From contig CBDDJX010000002.1 of assembly GCA_965229885.1 (NCBI GenBank), forward strand, positions 124,001-188,000: a stretch of DNA of 64,000 bases, in the 5' to 3' direction. This DNA comes from DATLLJ01 sp965229885. GTDB taxonomy: Bacteria; Acidobacteriota; Vicinamibacteria; Vicinamibacterales; CAVVIG01. The stretch's first letter is position 1. Each line of letters starts with the position of its first letter. Shown piece by piece: positions 1-10,368 of the stretch. The position numbers and the translations under genes are program-made. The notes under the pieces were generated by a model, which saw only the letters and a program-made list of their open reading frames with translations, had not been told where the DNA came from and made no database searches.

Positions 1-2
1 CG

Positions 3-1928
<1,926 letters not shown>

Positions 1929-1950
1929 GAATCGGGGAATCGGGTTATTG

Positions 1951-1986
1951 GGGCGGCGGTCGAAAGATTGCCGCCCTTTTTGTTTG
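1951..1986 (+). terminator. Intrinsic terminator after rpoC
   Basis: A perfect 7-bp stem, GGGCGGC (1951-1957) with GCCGCCC (1970-1976), closes a 12-nt loop and is followed at once by TTTTTGTTT. It lies 22 nt after the rpoC stop. A near-identical copy ends the cytochrome gene at 5325. Confidence 0.85.
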
Positions 1987-2014
1987 TACTCACGACGATG
2001 CCATTGTCGTCGCC

Positions 2015-2347
2015 ATGGAAGTCAAGTTACTCGAGCGGGTCCGACTGTTCATCGTCTTTCATAGCAAGCGCCACCCGCGGGAGCTCGGGGAGCGGGAGGT
2101 GACGGCACTCGTCTCTCATCTGGCCGAGCGCGGCGTGAGCGCGTCCACGCAGAACCAGGCGCTCAGTGCCGTCCTTTTCCTCTCTGACGGGGTGCTCGGT
2201 CAGAGGCTGGGGTGGTTGAACGACATCGTTCTCCGGGACGGCAAAGGCGGCAAGCACCGCGTCACGATGCTGCCGGCCGCGCTCAAGGGACCGTTCCGCG
2301 CTCACCGTCCGGCACATCGCGCACTGAGCCCACGCGCTGGCCTCTGA
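2015..2347 (+). pseudogene. Integron-type tyrosine recombinase remnant with internal deletions
   Basis: The 110-codon frame reads as pieces of an IntI/XerC-like integrase. It has the N-terminal SAM-like block (FHSKRHPRELG, then SASTQNQALSAVLFL), then jumps at GWLNDIV straight into RDGKGGKHRVTMLPAAL, a segment that lies well inside the catalytic domain of intact integrases. The first helix also looks shortened, because LLERVR joins FIVFH directly. The catalytic Arg-His-Arg-Tyr residues after this point are missing, so it cannot recombine DNA. Family assignment rests on recognisable motifs; the deletion sizes (about 20 and 90 residues) are estimates from memory of the family. It lies just after the rpoC terminator. 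Confidence 0.75.
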
Positions 2348-2472
2348 GAGGACCAGGCCGGCCGCGGCCAAGATACTCTGACGGTGAAAGCGAGCGATGC
2401 GCGGCATCCTTTGTGCGGGGCGGTGGCTGCCTCCCCTCGTGCCCCGACAAGGCGTCGGCATCGACGCGATGC

Positions 2473-2735
2473 TCATGTATCTCCTGTTCGCGGCCGGCGG
2501 GCTGTTTCCACACCTGGGTAGCGGACGTTCCAGAGAAACTGCTGTGCGGTGACGTCGATCGTGATCGCCTCCGTGGGCGCGACGTTGCGAAGAGAAGGTA
2601 CCTCAGCATCGCGTCGATGCCAGCGCCATGCTTCGACGCCAGGGGCATCCAGTCCCGGGCCCCATACCAGACGATGCCGATGCCCATCAGCAAGAATGCG
2701 AGCGTGACAACCCACAACTCCAGCGTACGGTCGTT
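2473..2735 (-). pseudogene. Cytochrome c oxidase subunit II (coxB) remnant
   Basis: On the minus strand one frame gives a membrane helix and GARDWMPLASKHGAGIDAMLRYLL, resembling the N-terminus of heme-copper oxidase subunit II. Around base 2590 the reading must change frame, and it then continues as EAITIDVTAQQFLWNVRYPGVE, the start of the periplasmic cupredoxin domain. The second transmembrane helix and the CuA ligands are absent. The gene has therefore lost its middle and its 3' end. No oxidase genes remain next to it. Confidence 0.65.
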
Positions 2736-3021
2736 CGTGCACGCCAGAAGGACGGCCCATAGAGTCGGGATGCGGGAAATCTCCGCTCGTCTGGGAAAGT
2801 TTCCTTGGCGCCGCCGCGCGCCGTCGTCGGAAATCCGGCAGATTCACCGGCGATCAGGGGAAGCCTGACCTGGCGCATGCGTTGCTTACTGGCGCGGCGC
2901 GTCGCCTGAGCGCGGCAAGCCCGTGCCAGACGGCCGCGCTGACTGGGCCAAGAATGTCCAGATCGTGCGAGACGCAGGCGTGGCTGCTCCGTAAGTTGCG
3001 CGAACGACGAGCCTCGAGAAG

Positions 3022-3159
3022 ATGAGCAATGCGACCAACACGATCGCCGATGCATGCTCGAACTGCCGCGAACCGTATCCGGACAAGGGCGATGCCGGCA
3101 GCCCCGTCCGGTGCACGCCGCCCACGGCCGCGGAGCAGGAGCGGATCGACAAGGGGTGA
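3022..3159 (+). pseudogene. Decayed 3' copy of the c-type cytochrome gene at 4677
   Basis: A 45-codon stretch (ADACSNCREPYPDKGDAG, then RCTPPTAAEQERIDKG and TGA) closely matches the last 50 residues of the intact cytochrome encoded at 4677-5279. The haem motif is lost: CSNCR replaces CAFCH, so the axial histidine is gone. It stops short of the YDIIKGLR end found in the intact copy. The 5' part of the gene is not recognisable upstream. The IS begins about 20 nt further on, so the two copies now flank the element. Confidence 0.75.
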
Positions 3160-3196
3160 CCCTGAATCGGACGACCGCGCGTGTCGAGCCATAAGA

Positions 3197-3242
3197 TAAG
3201 TGTTACCGGGCGGCGCGTCGTCGCGCCATATTTGGTGTTACC
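3197..3242 (+). repeat. Left terminal inverted repeat core of the IS
   Basis: This 46-nt segment starts TAAGTGTTACC and ends TTTGGTGTTACC. It pairs with 4505-4550 in inverted orientation at roughly 70% identity, including a shared TCGTCGCGCC core. It overlaps the transposase stop codon. Confidence 0.75.
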
Positions 3243-4495
3243 GACGGGGAGAGGTCTTTGAGCGACAGGGCCGCGGAGACCCGCGCGGTCTTTGCGTGTG
3301 TCTCCGCGGCCCCCGCCGTCGAGGGCACCAGCCCGCGCCGATGATTCGCGAGGGCATAGACCCGCGCGAGCTTGCGGTCAATGCGCGCCGCGAGCGCGAA
3401 CGGATCGAGCCGGTCCCGCTGGCGCACGAGCGCCACCACCTTCGCGGCGTGGGCCTGCGGGCAGGCCTGGACGCGCTCCAACGGGGTCTGCGGCGCGTCG
3501 TAGTACCGGCGCCGGCGGGCGCCGATGCGTTCTTTGCGCTGGAGTTGCACCGACGGCAGAAAGAGATTCTGCAACAGCCGCAGGTCGGCCTACACATCGT
3601 TCATCGCTGCGAGGGCCCCCGCCGAGTCATACCGCACATAGCCCATCAGCTTCCGGACGTGGGTCCAGTTCTTTTGTTCGATATGCGCGTTGTCGTTCTT
3701 CTTGTACGGCCGCCCCCGCGTGAATTGAATCTGCTGCGCCCGGCAGTACCGGTGCAGATGCGCGTTGATGAACTCCGAGCCGTTGTCGGAGTCGATCCCC
3801 CGGAGCGCGAAGGGCAAGGCCGCGCGCAAGTGGTCGAGCCGTTCCTGGACCCGGACCTGACTTTTCCCCATGACGGCGCCGTGTTCGACCCAGGTGGTCT
3901 GAATGTCGGTGAGATTCAGCGTATGGAGGAAGTCCCCATCGGCGCGGTCGCCCGAGTGACTCACCAGGTCCACCTCGGTGAAGCCGGGCTCGGTGACGTC
4001 CCAGTGATCGGTCTTGCCCAGAATGTGGTGCTTCAACAGCGGGCCGGGTTTGGTGCGCCCATACAGCCGTCGGCGGATCGTGCGCTGGTCGGGCGCCAGC
4101 AGGCGATCGATCTGGCGCGGGCTGATGGTGCGCACCTTCGCTTCGGTGGCGGGCGACACCGCGAGGCGGCGGCGGGCCCACGGCAGCCACGTCGGCAGCA
4201 GGGCCTTCAGGCGGCGGGCCCACGGATCGCCCGCCGCGACCCAGACCGCCCGGAGTGCCCGCACCCCCGCGGCGTCATAGCGCGTGGGTCGGCCCCGACG
4301 CGGGCCCCGCGGGGGCCGCACGGCTGGCCGCCGCCAGGCCCGAATGATCGCCTTCCGATGGTAGCCCGTCACCGTCACCGCCTCTGTGAGCACGCGCCCC
4401 TTCTCCGTCCGCGAGGCCCCCACGTACCGGTCCCGCATCGGCGCCAAATACTCCGGCCTCGCCTGTGGTCCCACGCGGGTGCCCTCCTGTGGCAC
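3203..4495 (-). pseudogene. IS transposase interrupted by an in-frame TAG
   Basis: Read from the GTG at 4495 (or ATG at 4438), 301 codons run to a TAG at 3592-3590. The same frame then continues for ~128 more codons that clearly belong to the same protein (LQNLFLPSVQLQRKERIGAR, then RYYDAPQTPLERV). An N-terminal helix-turn-helix region is followed by an integrase core with the DDE triad: D176 (FTEVDLVSH), D235 or D237 (GIDSDNGSEF) and E273 (HIEQKNW). The catalytic triad lies before the stop. Relatives typically have tyrosine where the TAG sits (NDVY-like), which would be a TAC-to-TAG change. Activity of the truncated form is unknown. Confidence 0.8.
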
Positions 4496-4504
4496 ACCCG
4501 CTTG

Positions 4505-4550
4505 GGTAACACCCTTTAGGGCGCGACGATCTTTCCTTCGGTCACACTTA
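4505..4550 (-). repeat. Right terminal inverted repeat core of the IS
   Basis: Read on the minus strand it starts TAAGTGTGACC and ends AGGGTGTTACC, mirroring the left end. It lies immediately upstream of the transposase start, so it probably also holds the transposase promoter. Confidence 0.75.
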
Positions 4551-4570
4551 CCATGGCGCGATACGCCGCG

Positions 4571-4600
4571 TTGCTTCAGCGCAGAAATCAGGTGTAGGAT
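4571..4600 (+). promoter_or_regulatory. Possible sigma70-type promoter before the cytochrome gene
   Basis: TTGCTT (4571-4576), an 18-nt spacer and TAGGAT (4595-4600) lie just outside the IS right end and 77 nt before the cytochrome start. The match is moderate and the region could equally be read from an IS-borne promoter. Confidence 0.3.
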
Positions 4601-4676
4601 CTGGCCCAGGGCTGCCGGGAGGAAGACTGGCAGCAGAAGTTCGAACGTCTGGAAATGTGTTCATGGAGGTATTGGT

Positions 4677-5279
4677 ATGCGCGTCCTGACCGTCGTGTTT
4701 GCGTCGATGTTCTTGGTCACCGCCGTTGGGGCGCAGACTCCTGCCCCCAAGGCGGCAGCCGCTCCAGCCCAGATGCAGGTGGTCGGTACGCTGGCCGAGG
4801 TCATGCGCGGCATCATGTTTCCCAACTCGAACCTGATCTTCGACGTCCAGTCGATCGATCCCGCCGCGCCGAAGAAGAAGGTCGAGGGTGAAGGGGCGAC
4901 GGCAATCTTCGCGAATGTTTATACGGGATGGCCGGTCGTGGAAAGTGCCGCTGTTTCGCTGAACCAGGCAGTCGACCTCATCCTGACGCCCGGCCGGCTG
5001 TGCCAGAACGGCAAGCCGGTCCCCGTCGGACGGGCCGACTTCCAGAAGTACGCGCAGGACCTCCGGGACGCCACGAAGAAGATCCTTGACTTGGCGAAGA
5101 CCAAGAATCAGGAAAGCGTGAGCGACGCCGCCAACGACCTCGCCGATGCGTGCGCGTTCTGCCACGAGCCGTATCGGGACAAGGGCGCCCCGGACAGCCC
5201 CAGCCGATGCACACCGCCAACGGCGGCGGAGCAGGAGCAGATCGACAAGGAATACGATATTATTAAGGGGCTGCGCTGA
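4677..5279 (+). CDS. Secreted mono-haem c-type cytochrome, cytochrome c'-like layout
   Basis: A 200-residue protein with a signal peptide (MRVLTVVFASMFLVTAVGAQ) and a single haem motif CAFCH at residues 159-163, near the C-terminus. A C-terminal CxxCH after a mostly helical body resembles the four-helix cytochrome c' type, which binds haem in the periplasm for electron transfer or gas binding. The start at 4677 has GGAGG at 4665-4669 with 7-nt spacing. The gene lies just outside the IS, with a decayed copy of its 3' end on the other side of the element. An intrinsic terminator follows. The substrate or partner is unknown. Confidence 0.75.
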   Translation: MRVLTVVFASMFLVTAVGAQTPAPKAAAAPAQMQVVGTLAEVMRGIMFPNSNLIFDVQSIDPAAPKKKVEGEGATAIFANVYTGWPVVESAAVSLNQAVDLILTPGRLCQNGKPVPVGRADFQKYAQDLRDATKKILDLAKTKNQESVSDAANDLADACAFCHEPYRDKGAPDSPSRCTPPTAAEQEQIDKEYDIIKGLR

Positions 5280-5324
5280 ATCAGCTCAGCTAGAGAATCG
5301 AGTAATTGGGCAATTGGGTCATTG

Positions 5325-5360
5325 GGGCGGCGGTCGAAAGATTGCCGCCCTTCTTGTTTG
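5325..5360 (+). terminator. Intrinsic terminator after the cytochrome gene (copy of the rpoC terminator)
   Basis: The stem is GGGCGGC (5325-5331) with GCCGCCC (5344-5350), and the T-rich tail is TTCTTGTTT. The 47-nt stretch 5316-5362 differs from 1942-1988 at only two positions, so this is a duplicated segment rather than a chance similarity. Confidence 0.8.
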
Positions 5361-5500
5361 TATCCCCAGCACGCTGGACGTTGCGAAGTCGCTGAGGTCT
5401 TCCGGCCTGATCACCCAGAGCGCTTAGCGAAGCCGCTCTCTGATCAGCAACTGATCTGCGGCCCGCGGAAGAGTCGTGCCGGTTGGTGGCTGCCCGTCGT

Positions 5501-6571
5501 TCAGGCTTTGAGCGAGGCCATGTCGATCACGAAGCGGTACTTCACATCGCCGCGGCGCATCCGCTCGTAGGCGTCGTCGATCTTCTGGATCGGGATCACT
5601 TCGATGTCGCTGACGATGTTGTGCTGCGCGCAGAAGTCGAGCATCTCCTGCGTTTCCGGAATCCCGCCGATGAGTGAGCCGGCGATACGGCGGCGCTTGA
5701 AGACGAGATTGCCGATGTTCGGCGACGGGTGCGGGTGCTCCGGAGCGCCGACGAGGACCATGGTGCCGTCGCGCTTCAACAGCGCCGCATAGGCGTCGAG
5801 ATTGTGCGATGCAGGCACCGTATTCAGGATTAGATCGAAGCTGCCCGCGTCCTTCAGCATCGCATCCGCATCCCTCGACATGACGCTCTCGTCAGCGCCA
5901 AGACGCCTCGCGTCGTCCATCTTGCCAGGCGACGTGGTGAACAGCACCGTGTGGGCGCCGAAGAGGTGCGAAAACTTCACGCCCATATGACCGAGTCCGC
6001 CGAGACCGACGACGCCGACCTTCTTGCCCCTGGCGGCGCCCCAGTGCTTCAGCGGTGAGTATGTCGTGATGCCCGCGCATAGCAACGGCGCGGCGGCCGC
6101 CGGGTCGAGCTTGTCGGAGAGGTGGAGGCAGAATCGCTCGTCGACGACAATCCGCGTGGAGTAACCGCCACGGGTGATGGTGCCAGGCTGTTTCTTGTCG
6201 GGACAGTTGTAGGTGAAGGTGATGTCGCCGTTATCGCAGTACTGCTGGAAGCCGGCGCGGCAGCTCGCGCAAGTCATGCACGAGTCGACCATGCAGCCGA
6301 CGGCGGCGAGATCGCCCGCCTTGAAACCTGTGACGGCGGAGCCGACCTTCGTGACCCGGCCAGCGATCTCGTGGCCCGGGACGCAGGGATACAGGGTGCC
6401 GGGCCATTCGCTGCGCGCAGTATGCAGGTCGGAATGGCAGACGCCACAGAAGAGGATGTCAAGCTGGACGTCCCGTGGGCCCGGCTCGCGACGGTCGAGG
6501 CTGAAGGGGCCGAAGGGAGAAGTCCTGTCGAAGACTGCGTAGGAAAGGGCCTGGCTCACGACTGTCAGCAT
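5501..6571 (-). CDS. Zinc-dependent NAD(P) alcohol/aldehyde dehydrogenase (CAD/YahK type)
   Basis: A medium-chain dehydrogenase of ~356 residues. Catalytic zinc ligands are visible in CGVCHSDLH and GHEIAG, the structural zinc loop has four cysteines (CMTCASCRAGFQQYC), and the Rossmann fold has GLGGLGHMG. The family reduces aldehydes or oxidises primary alcohols with NADP(H), and the order of motifs matches the cinnamyl-alcohol/YahK group. The ATG at 6571 starts at the point where family homology begins. The frame is open 20 codons further upstream from non-ATG starts, and no strong ribosome site settles the choice. The gene stands alone, divergent from the DinB remnant. Confidence 0.85.
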   Translation of the reverse strand: MLTVVSQALSYAVFDRTSPFGPFSLDRREPGPRDVQLDILFCGVCHSDLHTARSEWPGTLYPCVPGHEIAGRVTKVGSAVTGFKAGDLAAVGCMVDSCMTCASCRAGFQQYCDNGDITFTYNCPDKKQPGTITRGGYSTRIVVDERFCLHLSDKLDPAAAAPLLCAGITTYSPLKHWGAARGKKVGVVGLGGLGHMGVKFSHLFGAHTVLFTTSPGKMDDARRLGADESVMSRDADAMLKDAGSFDLILNTVPASHNLDAYAALLKRDGTMVLVGAPEHPHPSPNIGNLVFKRRRIAGSLIGGIPETQEMLDFCAQHNIVSDIEVIPIQKIDDAYERMRRGDVKYRFVIDMASLKA

Positions 6572-6711
6572 GTTGACCGGTCGCGGCGGCGAGCGCAAGC
6601 TGCACAAGGAGGAAGAGACGTGAACGTCCAAGATCTACACGTCCTGCTCGACTATCACTATCGGCGCGAGACCGGCTGCTCGGAGTCGGAGCCACAGGAG
6701 TGACGTGAGAG

Positions 6712-7034
6712 ATGACCCAGGTGCCAGAAATCCGGTTACTCCTGGCGATACTCGACCAGGCATACGACCGTTCCTCATGGCACGGCACGAATCTCCGCGG
6801 CGCAGGCCGCGTGGCGACCGTCTCCGCGCCGGCACAACATCTGGGAGCTCGTTGTTCATGCCGCGTACTGGAAATATTCCGCGTGGCGGCGACTGACAGG
6901 AAAAGCCAGAGGTTCGTTTCGGCTCAAAGGCTCGAATTGGTTTCGGCGACCGGAGGAGACGACCGAGCGCGGCCCACGATCTGTATCACGCCGGCCAAAT
7001 CCAGTTATTGAAGAGGCTTTCTGCGGGTAAATGA
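6712..7034 (+). pseudogene. DinB-family protein remnant with frameshifts and internal deletion
   Basis: The first frame gives MTQVPEIRLLLAILDQAYD then SSWHGTNL. A second frame gives the DinB helix RRHNIWELVVHAAYWKYS then FRLKGSNWFRRPEE. A third frame gives the typical C-terminus DLYHAGQIQLLKRLSAGK followed by TGA at 7032. All three pieces are in order but out of frame, and the segment between the second and third is too short. A purine-rich ribosome site precedes the first ATG. The intact DinB-like gene downstream is only distantly similar, so this is not a tandem copy of it. Confidence 0.75.
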
Positions 7035-7139
7035 CCCCAGAGTTGTGAGAACCTTGACGAAGCGTGAGATTTCGCTCGGCTTCAACGACGGTTGAGCCAC
7101 ACTTCTCAATTCAACTGAATCTATTACTGGGAGGTCATC

Positions 7140-7622
7140 ATGAGTCAGCGTGCACAGGCACTTACCGATCGCATCGAAAATGGAGCCGATGCTCTTGCCG
7201 CGTTCGTCCGAACGCTGAGCCCGGTGGACTGGAAGGTCCCGGTGCCGAAGGACGGCCGCACCGTCGGCGTGATCGTGCATCACGTCGCAAGCGTGTACCC
7301 GCTCGAGATCCAGCTGGCGCAGACACTAGCCGAGGGGAAACCGATCACCGGCGTGGCATGGGACACCGTTCATCAGATGAACGCCCAACATGCGCGAGAG
7401 CACGCGGCGGTTGAAAAAGCCGAGGCGCTGGATCTTCTTCACCGCAACAGTCGGGAGGCCGCAGCGGCCGTCCGGGCGATCACCAACGAGGCGCTCGATC
7501 GCGCGGCCCCCGTCTCCCTGAACGCGGACGCCCCGCTGACGTGTCAGTTCTTCGTGGAGGACCACGCGCTCCGGCACAGCTTCCATCATCTGGCGCGGAT
7601 CCGGGCTGCGCTCGGTCGGTGA
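7140..7622 (+). CDS. DinB-like four-helix domain protein
   Basis: 160 residues, mostly helical, with DinB-superfamily features: an early VIVHHVASVYPLEIQLA segment and a late EDHALRHSFHHLARIRAAL segment. Their histidines are placed as in the metal-binding DinB/MDMPI fold. Such proteins are often thiol-dependent transferases or of unknown role, so no reaction is assigned. GGGAGG at 7129-7134 supports the start. It is followed after 22 nt by the prolyl oligopeptidase gene and may be co-transcribed with it. Confidence 0.75.
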   Translation: MSQRAQALTDRIENGADALAAFVRTLSPVDWKVPVPKDGRTVGVIVHHVASVYPLEIQLAQTLAEGKPITGVAWDTVHQMNAQHAREHAAVEKAEALDLLHRNSREAAAAVRAITNEALDRAAPVSLNADAPLTCQFFVEDHALRHSFHHLARIRAALGR

Positions 7623-7644
7623 CAGGAGGTGAAATGAAGTTGAG

Positions 7645-9825
7645 ATGAAGAGGAACCTGATGGCCCGCATCCAGCGAACGGCACCGGCGACCTCGCTTCT
7701 GCTCGTGACGTCCGTGGCATGCCAGCAGGCAACCTCAGAGATCCCTTCGCCGAAGTTCTCCTATCCAGTCGCCAGGAAGGGCGACGTCGTCGACGATTAC
7801 TTCGGCACGAAGGTCGCCGACCCGTACCGCTGGATGGAGGACCTCGATTCCGCGGACGTCGCCGCCTGGGTGACCGCCGAGAACACGGTGACGTTCGGCT
7901 ATCTCGGCGGGCTGCCGAGACGCGAGCGCTTCAACCAGCGGATCACCGAGTTGTGGAACTACCCCAAGGTGGGCATTCCCGTCCGCGAGGGTGGACGTTA
8001 CTTCTACGAGAAGAACAGCGGCCTGCAGCGCCAGTCGCCTCTTTACGTCCGCGCGAGTGTCACGGCCGCGCCGGTGCTCGTGCTCGATCCCAACGTCCTC
8101 TCGCCGGATGGATCGGTGTCGCTCGCACAGTGGATGCCGTCGCCCGACGGAAGAATGCTCGCGTACGGGCTTTCGGAAGGGGGCGCCGACTGGCAGACGA
8201 TCCATGTCCGCGATCTCGATAAGAGCCAGGACCTCGCCGACGAAGTCCGATGGATGCGCTTTTCCAACCTCGCGTGGACGACGGACGCGAAGGGCTTTTT
8301 CTATTCGCGCTATCCGGAACCACCGAAGGGCAAAGTGCTCGAGGCCGCCTTGTCCGGACAGGCGCTGTACTACCACCGCGTCGGCACGCCGCAATCCGCC
8401 GATCGGCTGATCTACGCGCGGCCGGACCTGCCGACCTGGTTCATCGACGGCAGCGTTACCGAGGACGGTCGCTATCTACTTGTCTTCATGGCGAAAGGAT
8501 CGGACAACAACAATCGTCTCTATTACGCAGACCTTGGCGATCCGAAGACACCGAAGATTGGCGCGCCGGTCGAACCGCTGATCGAGGCTGACGATGCGGA
8601 GTTCGCCGCGTTTGGGAACGTGGGGTCGATGCTGTATTTGCGGACGGACCGTGGCGCGCCGAACAGAAAAGTGATTGCAGTCGACGTGCGGCACCCCGAG
8701 CCATCGGCGTGGACCACCATCGTGCCGGAAGGCAAGGAAGCGATTGAGGCGGTCGGCCTCATCGGCGGTCGCTTCGTCGCGCAGTACCTCGTCGATGCGC
8801 AGAGCCGTCTGTCCCTCTTCGGGCCCGACGGCCGCCCGCAAGGCGACGTCATGCTGCCGGGCACCGGCACGGTCGCCGGAATCGGCGGCCGCGAGGACTC
8901 GTCCGAAATCTTCTACGCGTTCAGCTCGCCGCTCTTTCCCACGAGCATCTTTGCCTATGATGTCGCGTCAAAGGAACAGACGCCATTCGAAGCGGCAACG
9001 CCGCCGGTCGATGTCAGTCAGTATGAGACGAAGCGGCTGTTTGCGACGTCGAAGGACGGCACGCGCGTCCCGTTGTTCCTGACGGCGCGCAAGGGACTGG
9101 CGCTCGACGGCAGTCATCCCACGATGATGTACGGCTATGGCGGCTTTTCGATCAGCACGCTGCCGGCTTACCGCTCGGATGTGCCGGCGTGGCTCGAACT
9201 GGGCGGTATCTGGGTGACGGTCAACATGCGTGGCGGCGCCGAGTACGGCGAGGCGTGGCACAAGGCCGGCCATTTCGAGAAGAAGCAGAACGTGTTCGAC
9301 GACTTCATCGCCGCGGCCGAGCACCTGGTCAAGGAGCAGTACACCTCACCCGGCAGGCTCGGCATGATGGGTGGATCGAACGGCGGCCTGCTCGTGGGCG
9401 CCGTCGAACAGCAGCGCCCAGATCTGTTTGCCGTCGCCCTCCCTGCGGTCGGCGTGATGGACATGCTGCGCTACGACAGGTTCACCGGCGGGCGCGCCTG
9501 GGTGACGGAGTACGGCTCATCATCGGACAACATGCAGTTCGATTACCTGATGCAGTACTCGCCGGTGCACAACGTCAAGCCTGGCGCATGCTATCCGGCG
9601 ACCCTCGTCACCACGGCGGATCACGACGACCGGGTGGTGCCAAGCCATTCGTTCAAGTTCACCGCGGCGATGCAGGCCGGCCAGGCATGCGGCCGGCCGA
9701 TTCTCATCCGCGTCGAGACCCAGGCGTCGCACGGTTACCGGCCGACGGACAAGCGCATTGCGGAGCTCGCCGATCAATGGGCGTTTGCGGCCGCGCAGAT
9801 GGGCATCGCCGATGACTCCCGCTGA
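7645..9825 (+). CDS. Prolyl oligopeptidase family serine peptidase (S9A), probable lipoprotein
   Basis: 726 residues. A hydrophobic signal ending SVAC suggests lipoprotein processing and export. A seven-bladed propeller domain follows, then an alpha/beta hydrolase domain with the nucleophile in GGSNGG (S578), the acid within DHDDRV (659-664) and the histidine in ASHGYRP (H696). The family cleaves short peptides after proline. AGGAGG at 7624-7629 is rather far from the ATG at 7645, and a second ATG at 7660 has its own purine-rich site, so the exact start is uncertain. The stop overlaps the start of the MOSC gene by 14 nt. Confidence 0.9.
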   Translation: MKRNLMARIQRTAPATSLLLVTSVACQQATSEIPSPKFSYPVARKGDVVDDYFGTKVADPYRWMEDLDSADVAAWVTAENTVTFGYLGGLPRRERFNQRITELWNYPKVGIPVREGGRYFYEKNSGLQRQSPLYVRASVTAAPVLVLDPNVLSPDGSVSLAQWMPSPDGRMLAYGLSEGGADWQTIHVRDLDKSQDLADEVRWMRFSNLAWTTDAKGFFYSRYPEPPKGKVLEAALSGQALYYHRVGTPQSADRLIYARPDLPTWFIDGSVTEDGRYLLVFMAKGSDNNNRLYYADLGDPKTPKIGAPVEPLIEADDAEFAAFGNVGSMLYLRTDRGAPNRKVIAVDVRHPEPSAWTTIVPEGKEAIEAVGLIGGRFVAQYLVDAQSRLSLFGPDGRPQGDVMLPGTGTVAGIGGREDSSEIFYAFSSPLFPTSIFAYDVASKEQTPFEAATPPVDVSQYETKRLFATSKDGTRVPLFLTARKGLALDGSHPTMMYGYGGFSISTLPAYRSDVPAWLELGGIWVTVNMRGGAEYGEAWHKAGHFEKKQNVFDDFIAAAEHLVKEQYTSPGRLGMMGGSNGGLLVGAVEQQRPDLFAVALPAVGVMDMLRYDRFTGGRAWVTEYGSSSDNMQFDYLMQYSPVHNVKPGACYPATLVTTADHDDRVVPSHSFKFTAAMQAGQACGRPILIRVETQASHGYRPTDKRIAELADQWAFAAAQMGIADDSR

Positions 9826-10360
9826 AGCGGAGCAATACTTGACGATGCAGGAACTGCAGGCGGGTCTGGACGAGATCCGCCGCGCGCCCAGGGACCGGGG
9901 GGTGTTGCGGCTGATCGTGCGGCGGTCGCGGGTGAACGCGCGCGAGGTCCTCGAAGAGGGACAGCTCGATCTTGCCCTGGGGCTCGTGGGTGACAGCTGG
10001 AGCACCGGTAGAGGTCCGGCGCATCAGGACAGGCAGCTCAACGTCATGAACGCGCGCGCGATTGCGCTCGTGGCGCAGTCGACGGATCGCTGGGCACTCG
10101 CAGGGGACCAGCTGTACATCGACCTCGATCTGAGCGCGGACAATGTGCCGCCTGGAACGCGCGTCGCGCTCGGGTCCGCCGTCATCGAAGTGACCGAGCA
10201 GCCGCATACGGGCTGCGGGAAATTCGCGGCGCGCTTCGGGGCCGATGCGGTGACATTCGTGAACTCACCAGAGGGGAAGCAGCTGCGGCTCCGCGGCCTC
10301 AACGCGAAGGTCGTGGTGCCGGGCGTGATTCGCGTCGGCGACATGGCGAGGAAACGCTGA
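9812..10360 (+). CDS. MOSC-domain protein
   Basis: 182 residues. The MOSC pattern is clear: a beta-rich core with GDSWSTGRG and NVMNARAIALV, and the conserved cysteine in EQPHTGCGKFAARFG. MOSC domains carry or transfer sulfur and bind molybdenum cofactor-type ligands. The free-standing form here has no known substrate. The ATG overlaps the end of the peptidase gene and the stop is 8 nt before the methyltransferase start, so the genes are likely one operon. Confidence 0.8.
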   Translation: MTPAEAEQYLTMQELQAGLDEIRRAPRDRGVLRLIVRRSRVNAREVLEEGQLDLALGLVGDSWSTGRGPAHQDRQLNVMNARAIALVAQSTDRWALAGDQLYIDLDLSADNVPPGTRVALGSAVIEVTEQPHTGCGKFAARFGADAVTFVNSPEGKQLRLRGLNAKVVVPGVIRVGDMARKR

Positions 10361-10368
10361 GTGCTGAC

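Larger units (their letters stand above)
3177..4568 (-). mobile_element. Complete insertion sequence, ~1.39 kb, DDE (rve-type) transposase
   Basis: One transposase gene is bracketed by long inverted terminal repeats. The best-matching 46-nt cores are 3197-3242 and 4505-4550; each starts TAAGTGTKACC and ends GGTGTTACC, so each end carries two binding-site-like sub-repeats. Similarity continues outward (GCGTRTCGMGCCAT) to about 3177 and 4568. The right boundary is supported by a 79-bp solo copy of the same end at 61043-61121. No clear target duplication is seen. The family resembles ISNCY/IS481-type elements; the exact name would need a database search. Confidence 0.8.

Noticed and set aside
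3200..4519. Plus-strand open frame of 439 codons across the IS
   Set aside because: Antisense to the DDE transposase; no domain is recognisable and it runs through the terminal repeats.
3177..4568. Clear target-site duplication around the IS
   Set aside because: The flanks at 3170-3176 and 4569-4575 do not match, and the outer parts of the terminal repeats are degenerate, so the exact ends cannot be fixed by eye.
4386..4676. N-terminal extension of the cytochrome gene into the IS
   Set aside because: The signal peptide and GGAGG ribosome site fix the start at 4677. The upstream open frame is antisense to the transposase and the terminal repeat.
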